Positions 1 to 10,730 of a stretch of DNA of 64,000 nucleotides are shown one piece after another (within the stretch, counting starts at the first letter, position 1; each line of letters begins with the position of its first letter). The stretch comes from Coix lacryma-jobi var. lacryma-jobi (Eukaryota > Streptophyta > Magnoliopsida > Poales > Poaceae), in contig CM019825.1 in assembly GCA_009763385.1 (NCBI GenBank), positions 117,547,131 through 117,611,130 on the forward strand, read 5' to 3'. A program made the position numbers and the translations under genes. The notes below the pieces were generated by a model, which saw nothing but the letters and a program-made list of their open reading frames with translations, was not told where the DNA came from and ran no database searches.

Positions 1-150
1 ACATTAACACATACTAGAAGGTACTAGGTAGGTACGGTGTAGACACACATGGAGTACGTAGCTAGGTCATTCATCCTGAGCCGGGGCCGCCGGCCCTTAC
101 ATATAGTACGAACGTACGTACGAACAGTCCTTGGTTTATGATAATTGTGA
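1..150. other. 3' flank of the split MYB gene
   Basis: This lies downstream of the MYB stop codon on the minus strand and so should hold its 3' UTR and terminator region. A run of overlapping ACGTACGT-like palindromes is seen at about 108-124. No coding feature is recognised. Confidence 0.4.
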
Positions 151-642
151 TTAATTAATGTAGCAACTAGCCTTATTGGGCACCAGCTCTCGTTGTCGTC
201 GCTGTCTCGACGCTGTAGGTGCTGTCGTAGAAAAAGCTGCTGCTTGTATACCTTCGGCGCCGCCCGTTAGACTAAGCAACGGCGGTGCCTTCTCCTCGTC
301 ATAGCAGCAGGAGGCGGGAAGGTTGTATTGTTCATCCAGCTGGTTATTAGCAGCACCGGCCGATCCGGCAAACAGCAGTACCTTGTGATGATGATGATCT
401 TCCTGAGACTGAAAGCCCCCAAAGATGAAGGTGTCCGCGCCAAGCCCACCATGCGCATGGACGCTGCTGCTGATGGTGGTGGCGCATGGCTCATCAAAGT
501 AAATGCCATGGCCGCCGCCACTGTCCAAACACGTCGTCGCCTGCTGCTCGCCATTAAGGAGGAGGCCGCGGCTACCGGCGGTGGCGGAGAGAAGGGACGT
601 CGTGCTGTTGTTGTTGGGGGCGAAGCTGCCACCGCTTCTGTA
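151..642 (-). CDS. R2R3-MYB gene, 3' part of exon 3 (C-terminal region), cut off by CACTA1
   Basis: This is the C-terminal part of the MYB transcription factor whose first exons lie at 13078-14305. The frame is open from the target duplication (640-642, TAC on the minus strand) to the TAA stop at 153-151. The coding strand gives a low-complexity region rich in Ser, Gly, Ala and Gln with an acidic/His patch, as expected of a MYB activation or regulatory tail, and contains no known domain. The join was checked by arithmetic: exon 3 upstream ends on a complete codon at 13078, and counting one copy of the GTA duplication the frame continues at 639 without a stop. The uninterrupted gene would have coded for 330 residues. 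As it stands this piece has no start or promoter of its own and is separated from its DNA-binding domain by 12.4 kb. Confidence 0.8.
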   Translation of the reverse strand, partial: YRSGGSFAPNNNSTTSLLSATAGSRGLLLNGEQQATTCLDSGGGHGIYFDEPCATTISSSVHAHGGLGADTFIFGGFQSQEDHHHHKVLLFAGSAGAANNQLDEQYNLPASCCYDEEKAPPLLSLTGGAEGIQAAAFSTTAPTASRQRRQRELVPNKASCYIN

Positions 643-1197
643 CACTACTACAGAAACATGCCTTTAACCCCGGTTGGCAAGGGCCTTTAGCCCCGGTTGC
701 CGAGCCGGGACTACGCTTCCGGGACTAAAGGCCCCCCCCTTTAGTCCCGGCTCCGGCCACCGGGGCTAAAGCCCCCCCTTTAGTCCCGGTTGGTAATACC
801 AGCCGGGACTAAAGGGTGCTGCCAGTGGTGCCCCGCAGCAGCACCCTTTAGTCCCGGCTGGTATCACCAACCGGGACTAAAGGGTCCCTGGTTTTTTCTT
901 TTTTATTTTCATTTCAGTTCTGTTTTTAGTTTTGTTTATTTATTTAATAGGTTTTCTAATATGTATTCTTTGCTGCTAATATATATAATTTATATATATT
1001 AGCAGCATAACACAATAAGCTTATTGCATGCATATATAATTGAACTATAGAACTACATATATATATATATAAATATGTACATATAAAATTACAAGCAATA
1101 TATATACATGTAGAAGTTGTCCAAATATCTATCTACAAAAGTTGTACTCTAAAGTTAGTACTATAAACCTATTACAAGTTGTACTCCATCTAAATAT
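643..1197. repeat. CACTA1 3' terminal region: inverted subterminal repeats and AT-rich 3' UTR
   Basis: At about 660-890 several copies of TTTAGTCCCGGYTGG alternate with their inverse complement and form long potential hairpins, for example around 780-885 where a spacer separates two inverted arms. Such subterminal arrays are the expected binding sites for CACTA-encoded DNA-binding proteins. From 890 to 1197 the sequence is AT-rich, with TA-rich palindromes, and should be the 3' UTR of the protease gene. Confidence 0.8.
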
Positions 1198-4100
1198 CTA
1201 CAGGGCATACAAATGATCATCATTGTTTGGAATCAACGGGTCGTCGGTATTATAGTAGAACTCGCCGTTTGGACTTATGACTTGTTCCCGAAGAAATCCT
1301 GCTATTGACTCTTGTATTGCTTTCAATTGGTCTTGTAGCATCACTTTTTGCTTCAACCAGTCAGTCTTCAATTGGAATTAAAGAAGATATTAGTTATATC
1401 TATATTATCAATATTAAGTCTACAAAAAATGAAAAGAAACATGTTACGTACTTTGATGATTTCTTCAGGAATTCTATTTGATTCTATCATCATGTACTCG
1501 CAAACATAGAATCCGCATAAGTTGGTACCCTGTTTTTGTCTCAAAATCCACTGTAGAATGAAAAGATTCATCTCGTAATAAAGATATGATATATGACATG
1601 ATATAATAAAGATACACGTACATTGACGAAGGTGTAAACTTACTGGTAGTCGTGGCTTTATTGTAAGTGAGGCCTTACACTGACTCATATGTTCCCGAGC
1701 AATGAATTTTTCCCAAACCCTAATCCGGCCAATGAAACATTAATAGTTGGATCATTATTTATTAATTAGTATATATATACAAGCTTAGTCTCTACTTTAA
1801 GCATGGAAGCTAGGGATCGAAAAATTACCTTTGGAGGATGTCTATCATATCTTGGTAATCTTCTTGCGGTTTGCTCAACGAGTCATAGATTAACACATTG
1901 CTGTGTTTGAGATCAATGACCATCAGTATCCAGTGAAAGCTGTTGATACACATGATTCATATATATAGATTATTAGGGTTAAGTAAAATAAAATGTGCAT
2001 ATACTTATTATTAACTATATATGTCTCACGCACTTAAAGTTGTATGGGAAGAGTATTTTTTCTCTATCTTTTTGGTTCACGAAGAACCTCATGAGATTCA
2101 TACACGACTCATCGCTCCAAGTCGCTGAAGGGTTTGGAGCCTTGAAAACCACATATGGATCAACAAACCCAACAGAATTGTCATGTTTATCTCTGAGCTG
2201 AGTCATCTGATACCTGCAATATCGAGTCGATCCACAAGTACGTGTGTAAGAATACTACATACTATATACACATACTAGAGAGTTCAATGAAAACTATAAA
2301 AGAAACACTTACAAACAATAGCAGCTAAGGAGCGATTTGTCCAGTGCGTCCATATGGCATAGCTGATGTAATTCCTCCATCTGGACTAAGATTAGGTCAT
2401 CGCCACGGAAGTAGTGATGGTTCCGAATTCGGACAGAAATCCAATTTATATCACCGTCTTTAGAAGCCTCCATGCACCATTTGTTGATTGCAAACATCTG
2501 CGTACCAAGTACATGCAAGTGATTGGGGTTCATTAGACTCCTGCCCGGTGCAAAATTTCTCCTCCATTCATCAACTACTTCCGCTCTTGGAAACTCCAGC
2601 CCAGTAGCAATATTTTGAATCGTCTCGTATGGGAGACCGCTGTCAATGAAAAATTTTTCCATTGAGTCCATCTCAGACAAAGTGGTCTCTCCAGATTTTC
2701 TCTGTACTCTGCCCATGTTTGAACCATACTGATTTTGCACAAATAATGGGGACAGAGGTCTTGATGTTTCCCCAAGCTGTGGAACACTCTTTCCCACTTT
2801 CTTCGTGCTTGATTGTTGTTCTTTTGCAGACTTGATTAGAGAGCGTTCGTAGTCTGATTTTCGCGGAGCCTTTCGGGCTTCACGCATCTTGATACCATGC
2901 TGGTCCACCCTTTTCCTTAACTCCTGTGGGTTTAACAGGAGGTAAGGCTTCTCTGGGTTTCTCTTCGCTTTAGCCGCGGCCGTTGATTCATCTAAAAAAT
3001 TTTTCACATCTTTTTTCACCGAAATTTGTAACTCCTCATCAGTCATTTCATAAGCTAATTTCTCGTGTGCTTTTTTTCCTGATGCAGGAGCCTTCTTTTT
3101 TGGAGGTGGGGCCTTCGGTTCCGTGGCAGCGGACCGCTTCTTAGGGCCGCGCGGTGGAGGCAGGGGTGTTGGAGCCCGCGGTGGAGGAGACGGTGGGGCC
3201 GGTGGCGGTGTTGGAGCCCGCGGTGGAGGTTGTGGCGTTGGAGCCCGCGGTGGAGATGGTGGGGCCGGTGGCGGCGTTGGAGCCCGCGGTGGAGGAGATG
3301 GTGGGGCCGGTGGCGGTGTTGGAGCCCGTCGTGGAGGAGATGGGGTTGAAGCCGTGTCCTCCAACACATCGTCACCGCCCGCAGCACTATGATGCACTGG
3401 GGAATAATGACGAACTGGACTATAGTTCCTGCTACGCAAAACAACGAATGATGTGAGCATCCAACTAATATATACATATAGGAAGTTAGTGTAATAAAAA
3501 TTGTTTCTCATTCACGCGCACACTACCTATGGTGAGGATCTTGATCAGTAGGAGGAGGTTGTGGCGGTGACACTCCAGGAATAATAATGAAGCGCTTGCG
3601 CCAGCAAATAAATGTCTTCTCTGCTTCACCTAAAGTCTTCTCCCCATCTCCCCCTTCGATTTCCAGTGCCACGCTGCCACAACCTGTCTCAACCCTATCC
3701 ACCGAAACGCTAGCGTATCCGGCTGGCACTGGTTGACCATGGATTCTTGGTGTTCTTGTGCGGTCGATAGGGTTTACAACACCGACAGCCACCTTTTTCG
3801 TGGCATTTCCATCTGGAATGTGCAGCTCACAAGTAGTAAAAGGTTCTTTAACGTCATCCACGGGAAAGTGTAGCTTGGAGTCATCTTGAATGGTTGGTAC
3901 TTCCGTGGAGGCGCAGCTGCTTTTCATCTGACCTGGGGGGCTAATGTTCGCTTGAGGATGCTGTGATGATGTACCTTGCCCACTCGTCATTTGACTAAGT
4001 GCCGCTTGCACTTGCCTTTTGATTTCCTCCTGCATCCATTCTTCACGAGATTTCTCACGCTCTTGTGTTTGAAGAACATACTCCTCCAACTTGAAGAGTC

Positions 4101-5313
4101 GCTCTGCCTCCTCGTCCTTCTTTCTTTGGCGGCTTCTATAACTTTCTCGATCCGCTTCGAAGGAATGTAGCCACGAAACGGCCCCAAAGCCTCTCGTACG
4201 CCCACCGTGCTCAGGATTCTCCAGCGCGTACGTGAGTTCATCCTTCTCTCTATTGGGCTTGAACTCGCCAGCCAACACCGCATTTCGTGCTTGAACTAGC
4301 CTATGTGCTGCTCTTGAAATTTGCGGGCCCCAATCAAGCTCCCCATCATTAGGGTTTATGGTTCCCCCATGAGCGTAGAACCAATTTCTGGACCGTTCAC
4401 TCCAATTTCTTCTTATTGTCTCTGGGACTACCCCCCTGGCAAGCATCTCGTGTTCTTGTCTCTCCCACTTTGGAAGGGCAGTCTTATAGCCACCTGATCC
4501 TAAATGATGGTGGTATTTCTTCTGAGCTGCATTCAGTTTGTTTACTCTGACCCGGGCCTCGCTCTCTTGTGATCTTTTGTACTGTACAAATTCATCCCAA
4601 TCGGCCCTTATCTTGACATACGCCTTAGAGTTGAAATCTGGCGTCTCGTTCTTCAGCACAAAGGTGTGGTACAATTTCTTCTTCCAGTCCTGAAAAAGTG
4701 TGGCCATCTTCTTCATTGTCCACTCCCGAATTCGCCTCAGCAGCTCCTCATCATCCGTGTCAAACGAGAAATGAGCTTGGACGTTATCCCAGACTAGCTG
4801 CTTGTCAAGATTGGAGACATAACTGATCTCGGGAGCACTTCGCCGCTCTTTCCATTCACGGGCACTTATCGAAATCCGATCTCTCACAAGGAACCCACAG
4901 TGAAAGACATATTTCTTTGCATTGGGTCCTAGTGGTTGGCCTGTAGCCATATCGAATTCGGAGATTACATGACGGCCCTTCAACGGCCTCTTCGGCCCTC
5001 GTTTTGGTCTGCTCTGCCCTGTCGCAGACGTCGATCCAGAGGGCTACATATAGGTAAAGACATGAAGATGAAACCCTAATACAAGTTGACATAAAACCTA
5101 ATCAAGTAATAAAGTAAATGTAAACCCTAACACGACACATTGTATATATACCTCGCCTGTATTGCCTTCTTCCATCTCAACTTGTTGTTCAGTGAGATTT
5201 TCATCATGCATGGTCATGTCTTCGTAATTCAATAAGTATTGACTCCCGTCATCGTCGCCGGCTATGATATTCATCATTTCCTCCTCCATCACATTCTCAT
5301 TTGGGTCGGCCAT
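1198..5313 (-). CDS. CACTA1 second gene: long protein with C-terminal Ulp1/C48-like cysteine protease domain (8 exons)
   Basis: My exon model is 5313-5152, 5043-3527, 3431-2313, 2213-2034, 1939-1829, 1719-1644, 1550-1452 and 1365-1198. All introns are GT-AG and the phases add up to one open frame of 1,143 residues plus stop. The N-terminal exon is acidic. Exon 2 has a basic/coiled region with Glu/Arg-rich helices. Exon 3 starts with a proline-rich repeat (PPPRAPTPPPAPPS units) followed by a basic stretch. Exons 4-8 resemble the Ulp1 (SUMO protease, peptidase C48) fold: His995 in NFHWILMVID, Asp1012 in VLIYDSLS, and Cys1067 in QGTNLCGFYVC. The His-Asp spacing of 17 is that of yeast Ulp1 (His514/Asp531). 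Ulp1-like domains are known passengers of plant CACTA and MULE elements. Role in transposition is not established. The sibling in CACTA2 is a pseudogene. The exon 3 acceptor could also be three bases further downstream. Confidence 0.8.
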
Positions 5314-5394
5314 TTCTGTGAATATTAAAATATATATACAATATGATCGAACACTTAAAGGAGCTTTATACATGTATGTGAAACGAAAACCGAA

Positions 5395-5860
5395 AACCAG
5401 GGGTTTAATTAGGGGTTAAGGGTTTAGGGTTTTGGTCTCGGGGTTTAAGGTTTCGGGGTTTAGGGTTTCGGGGTTTATGGTTTGAGGGTTTAGGGTTATG
5501 GTTTCAGGTTTTACGGTTTCGGGGTTTAGGGGTACGGGGTTTCGGGGTTTAGGGTTTAGGGGTTCGGGGTTGCGGGGTTTAGGGTTTAGGGTTTAGGGGT
5601 TCGGGGTTTTGGGGTTCAGGGTTTCGGGGTTTGAGGGTTTAGAGTTAGGGGTTCGGGGTTTCGGGTTTTAGGGTTTCGGGGTTTAGGGGTTTGAGGGTTT
5701 AGGGTTTCGGGGTTTAGGGGTTTGAGGGTTTAGAGTTAGGGGTTCGAGGTTTCGGGTTTTAGGGTTTCGGGGTTCGGGGTTTCGGGGTTTGAGGGTTTAG
5801 TGGTTTAGGTTCGAGGGTTTAGGGTTAGGGTTTCAGGTTTTGGGGTTTCGAGTTTTAGGC
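5395..5860. repeat. Degenerate telomere-like array (TTTAGGG / TTTCGGGG)
   Basis: About 460 bp are built from 7-8-base units such as GGGTTTAGGGTTTCGGGGTT. The plant telomere unit TTTAGGG recurs many times, mixed with TTCGGGG and TTGAGGG variants. The array lies just upstream of the protease gene start on the minus strand, where it reads as AAACCCTAA (telobox) units. CACTA2 has only about 60 bp of the same array (21214-21270), so it expanded in this copy or shrank in the other. Confidence 0.9.
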
Positions 5861-6464
5861 AATTCATAAAAATAACATGACAATAACATATATTCGTAAA
5901 GAGTAATAAATACTTGTTCCGACATGGCACATGATTTTCTATGAACACATATTTCTAAGAGTAATAAATACATGTTTAAACATATCCTTGTCACGTGATT
6001 TACACACCGTGGACGAGAACGACGACGGTGGACAGCAGCGAGGATGACGACAGTGCGGATGACAGTGGACGGCGGCGAGGTCGGTGCGGCGGTCACCAGG
6101 ACTACATGTCGAACACATATTTGTTACGTTAAAAAAACAATATATGATTTTCCTTTTTCTGTAAATATATCTATTCATATTCATTATTTGTATATATCTA
6201 TTTCTAGAAAAGAAGAAATGAAAAAGTTAAATAGAAAATAATCTATAAATATATGTGTAAACATATATTTGTTACGTTAAAAAAACATATATATATGATT
6301 TTCCTTTTTCTATAAAGAAAAGAAATGAAAAGGTTAAATAGAAAAATTCATATTCATTATCTATAAATATATATATCTATTTATATTCATTTCTTTTTCT
6401 TTATATATATACATATATATATATATCAATTTTTCTATTTAACCTTTTCATATTTTTTTACACT
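5861..6464. other. AT-rich spacer between the CACTA1 genes
   Basis: Strongly AT-rich sequence with TA runs and two imperfect copies of a segment around 'ATTTGTTACGTTAAAAAAAC' (about 6119 and 6269). A GC-richer stretch at 6000-6110 has CGACGACGG-type triplets. No gene is recognised. It is probably promoter or leader of the protease gene. Confidence 0.5.
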
Positions 6465-6790
6465 CTCACACACACTGGACACACACGCACACCATCACAC
6501 ACTGCACACGCACACACACACGCACAGGCCGGCGGCTCAGATGACGGCGGCCGGCGCGGAGGACAGCGGCGTGGAGGACGTACGGCGGAGTGGATGAGGA
6601 CGGCGGCGTGGAGGACGGCGGCGCGGACACGACGGCGAGGAGGACGGCGGCGTGGACACGACGGAGAGGAGGACGGCGGCGTGGGAGGCCGAGTGCGGAG
6701 CGGAGAGGCTCGACGGCGAGGAGAGCTCGAGGGCGGCGGCGCGGACTGGAGGCGGGGCTACTGGCGTCGATCTGGGGAAGATTGGAGGGC
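6465..6790. repeat. CA-rich tract and GC-rich triplet minisatellite
   Basis: A (CA)n-like tract at about 6465-6525 is followed by a GC-rich array built on GAGGACGGCGGCGTGGA units up to about 6750. Long open frames exist on both strands here, but they are low complexity and arise from the triplet repeat. The same block is found, diverged, in CACTA2 at about 19850-20350. Confidence 0.75.
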
Positions 6791-6809
6791 ACACTGTGCC
6801 CTGTGCCCT

Positions 6810-6995
6810 ATATACCCGGGAGGGCCTTTAGTCCCGGGGCGAATTACGCACCGGGACTAAAGGGTCTTTAGTCCCGGTGCGTAATACGCCCCGGGACTAA
6901 AGGGTTGGACCTTTAGTCCCGGGCGGGCTTACGCACCGGGACTAAAGGGGTCTTTAGTCCCGGTGCGTAAGACGGCCCGGGACTAAAGGGTTCTT
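6810..6995. repeat. Internal palindromic TTTAGTCCCGG repeats of CACTA1
   Basis: About six alternating direct and inverted copies of CTTTAGTCCCGGTGCGTAA lie in the middle of the element, between the transposase and the protease gene, not near an end. They match the subterminal repeat consensus. Both siblings keep them (CACTA2 at about 19696-19830), so they are an inherited part of the element. Confidence 0.8.
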
Positions 6996-7607
6996 TCCCG
7001 CCACAGTTTTGGGTTTTCAGTATTTTGGGTTTTGTATTAAGTTTCCACTATATAAATATGTTGTAATTCTTGTTAATTGCATAGTAAATTGAACAGTAGG
7101 CATAAAATTACTTAAAAATAACAGTTGTATATCCTTTAACCTTATTGTATAGTAGAAAATTTTGTAGCATAAATTCTTTTCTTTTTTATAATAACAAATA
7201 TAAATGTAAATAACCATTCATATTTGGTTAATGCAAAAATGTAATGTTCAATTTAAATTTAAAAAATTGTTGGCTTTCAATAGAAAATTTATTTTCATAT
7301 CATTTGGACGTTAATCTTTTGTTTAAAACCTAAACAATCATTGCCCAATTTTGTTATACGCGACAGATGCAGTAGTTTTAGATTTTTAAATTTAGTTTTT
7401 TTAAATATATCTTAAATCTTTCTAATTGAACAGAAAATTGAATATTTGATATACTTTCTTTTAAAAAATAGTATGAGATTCACATCTAGAGAAGCACATA
7501 AATCAATGATCACTACTACTAAATATATATATATATATATAAATCCATTATCAAATAAATGAAGTCTTAATTAATTAATTATTACATAATATATTTACAA
7601 CCCACTA
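6996..7607. other. AT-rich region 3' of the CACTA1 transposase
   Basis: AT-rich sequence without a gene. It should contain the transposase 3' UTR and polyadenylation signals. It matches CACTA2 19237-19690 in inverted orientation, apart from small indels. Confidence 0.5.
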
Positions 7608-10600
7608 TTAAGCGGGCACAACTGTGAACCTCCTCTTGACATATGTCCCTTGGTTATGATCATTCCTTAACCATGGAGTTTCCTCATTGTTTAACAAAAT
7701 GCTTGGGTCTTTGTTCACTTTGAATGGCGGAATTCGATCATCTCTTTCATAATCACCTGACATGTCTGACTTGTCCTCAATTCCGACAACGTTTCTTTTC
7801 CCTGAAAGAACTATATGGCGCTTTGGCTCGTTGACGATCGAGTTCTTGTCATTTTTCCCTCTTTTTGGTTTTGTAGACATGTCTTTCACATAGAACACTT
7901 GACTCACATCTGCGGCAAGGACAAATGGTTCGTCTTTGTACCCAATATTATTGAGGTCCACTGATGTCATCCCATACTCCTTGTCGACAGTTACCCCACC
8001 TCCGGTACCGGTCATCTTGACCCATTTACACCGGAACAAAGGGACTTTAAAATTAGGTGCGTAGTCTAGTTCCCATATGTCATGTATGCGGCCATAATAT
8101 GTTTGTTTGTTCCCATTTGGATCCGTGGCATCCACGCGTACACCACTGTTTTGGTTGGTGCTCCTTGCGTCTTGGGCTACTGTGTAAAATGTATTCCCAT
8201 TGATCTCGTACCCTTTGTACGTGCTGATATGCCACGATGGTTGTCTGGCCAACAAATAAAGCTGCTCATCTATGTTGTCATCACCCTGACATTGTTTTCG
8301 TAACCAATCGCCGAAGGTTTGCATGTGCTGACGTGTAATCCAAGATTCACTCTTCCCGGGCCACTTGGATCGAAGGAAATCCTTATGTACCTCGATATAT
8401 GGATCTACCAATGAGGAGTTCTGTAGAACTGTGTAGTGTGCTTTATCGAAGTAATCGTCTCCTGTACCGATATATGTTTTCTTCCCTAGTGTTCCCTTGC
8501 CACTGAGTCTGCCCTCGTGTCGTGATTCAGGAACGCCAATCGGGTCAAGGTCTGGAATAAAGTCCACACAAAACTCTATGACCTCCTCTGTTCCGTAGCC
8601 CTGGGCGATGCTTCCTTCAGGCCGAGAACGGTTAGTAACATATTTTTTCAGGACACTCATGAACCTCTCGAATGGGAACATGGTGTGTAGGAACACAGGA
8701 CCGAGAATAATGATCTCCTTGACTAGGTGAACTAGGAGGTGTGTCATGATATCAAAGAAGGATGGAGGGAACACCAACTCAAAGCTGACGAGACATTGAA
8801 CGACATCATTCTGCAAAGTAGAAAGTTCCTCTGGATTGATTGCCTTTTGTGAAATTGAATTGAGGAATGCACATAGCTTCACGGTGGCTAGACGTACATG
8901 TGGAGGTAGAATTCCTCTTAGAGCAACAGGAAGCAATTGGGTCATAAGCACATGACAGTCATGGGACTTCAAGTTTTGGAACTTCTTCTCTGGCACATTA
9001 ATTATTCTCTTTATATTGGAGGAGAATCCAGATGGGACCTTGATGCTGTTAAGGCATTCAAACATGCTTTCCTTTTCTTCTCTGCTAAGAGTGTAGCTAG
9101 CAGGGCTTAAGTAATGGCGTCCGTCATCTGTCTTCTCCGGATGCAAGTTGTCTCGTTCTTTCATGCGCTGCAAGTCCTGTCGTGCTTCAAGTGAATCCTT
9201 AGGCTTTCCGTAGACACCCATGAATCCAAGCAGGTTCACACAAAGGTTCTTTGTCAGGTGCATCACGTCGATCGCATGGCGGACCTCTAGGACACGCCAG
9301 TAGGGTAGCTCCCAGAATATGGACTTCTTCTTCCACATGGGTGCGTGTCCCGAAGCATCTTTAGGAACAGGTTCGCTGCCCCGTCCCTTTCCAAATACTA
9401 CTTTCGTATCCTTCACCATTTCAAGTATATCATCTCCGGTTCGGTTACGAGGCTTGGTTTGGTGGTCTGCCTTACCTTTAAAATGTTTGCCTTTCTTTCT
9501 TACTGGGTGGCCCACAGGAAGAAACCGACGGTGCCCAACATACACGACCTTCCGACAGTTTTTCAAAAATAAACTATCAAGGTCTTCAAAACAGTGTGTG
9601 CATGCATTATATCCCTTGTTTGTCTGGCCTGAAAGATTACTTAGAGCCGGCCAATCATTGATTGTTACGAACAATAAGGCTCGCAGGTCAAAGTGTTCCT
9701 GTTTGTACTCATCCCACACGCGTATGCCTGGTTTGCTCCATAGAAGTAGAAGTTCCTCAACTAATGGCCTCAGGTAGACATCGATGTCGTTGCCAGGTTG
9801 CTTCGGCCCTTGGATGAGCAACGGCATCATAATGAACTTCCGCTTCATGCATAACCACGGAGGAAGGTTGTAGATACATAGAGTAACTGGCCAAGTGCTA
9901 TGACTACTGCTTTGCTCCGCAAAAGGATTAAAACCATCCGTACTTAAAGCGAACCTCAAGTTTCTAGCCTCATCTGCAAACTCTGGGAATTCTCTATCTA
10001 TCGCTCTCCACTGGGATCCATCAGCTGGGTGCCTCAGCATATTGTCTACCTTACGGTCTTCTTTATGCCACCGCAACATCTTTGCATTGTCCTTATTTCT
10101 GAACAAACGTTTCAAGCGTGGTATTATAGGAGCATACCACATAACCTTGGCAGGGATTTTCTTCCTGCTTGGACGTTCTTCACCCTCTACGTCGCCAGGA
10201 TCATCTCACCTTATCTTATACCGTGATGCTTCACATACCGGGCATGCATCCAAATTCTCATATTCCTCCCCACGGTACAGGATGCAGTCATTAGGACATG
10301 CGTGTATCTGCTGGATTTCTAATCCCAAAGGGCAGATGGCCTGTTTTGCTTCGTACGTAGTGGTGGGCAATTCGTTCGATTTCGGAAGCATCTTTTTCAT
10401 TATCTTCAATAACTGCCCAAATGCTTTATCGGATGTACCATTCTTTGCCTTCCATTGCAGCAGTTCTAGCGTAGTACCCAGCTTTTTTTGGCCATCTTCA
10501 GCAGTGGGATATAACAATTTCGTATGATCCTCTAGCATGCGCTCAAACTTGACCTTCTCCTTGTCACTTTCACATTTACTTTGTGCATCACGAATGGCAT

Positions 10601-10730
10601 CACCAAGACCATCAACATCAGCTGTCATATCTTCTGTCGCTGCCGCATCTTCTTCACCATCTCCCCCCACTGCATCATCATCAAAGGCACCGTACTGAGC
10701 AATAATATCAGCATGGGCCAATTCTTCTTC

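Noticed and set aside
660..890. Regularly spaced palindromes resembling a CRISPR array
   Set aside because: The units are inverted subterminal repeats of a plant CACTA element with irregular spacing. The genome is eukaryotic.
3123..3456. Gly- and Val-rich open frames on the plus strand opposite the proline-rich exon (also 23207-23582)
   Set aside because: They are antisense shadows of the proline-rich repeat of the protease gene.
5395..5860. A true chromosome end
   Set aside because: The array is degenerate, short and lies inside a transposon with matching sequence on both sides. It is interstitial.
6465..6871. Overlapping long open frames on both strands in the GC-rich block (also 19742-20370)
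   Set aside because: They are low-complexity products of a triplet repeat, without domains, and are not kept as frames between the siblings.
9319..9777. Plus-strand frames of 150 codons opposite the transposase (also 17650-18090 minus)
   Set aside because: They are antisense shadows of the conserved TNP2 coding region.
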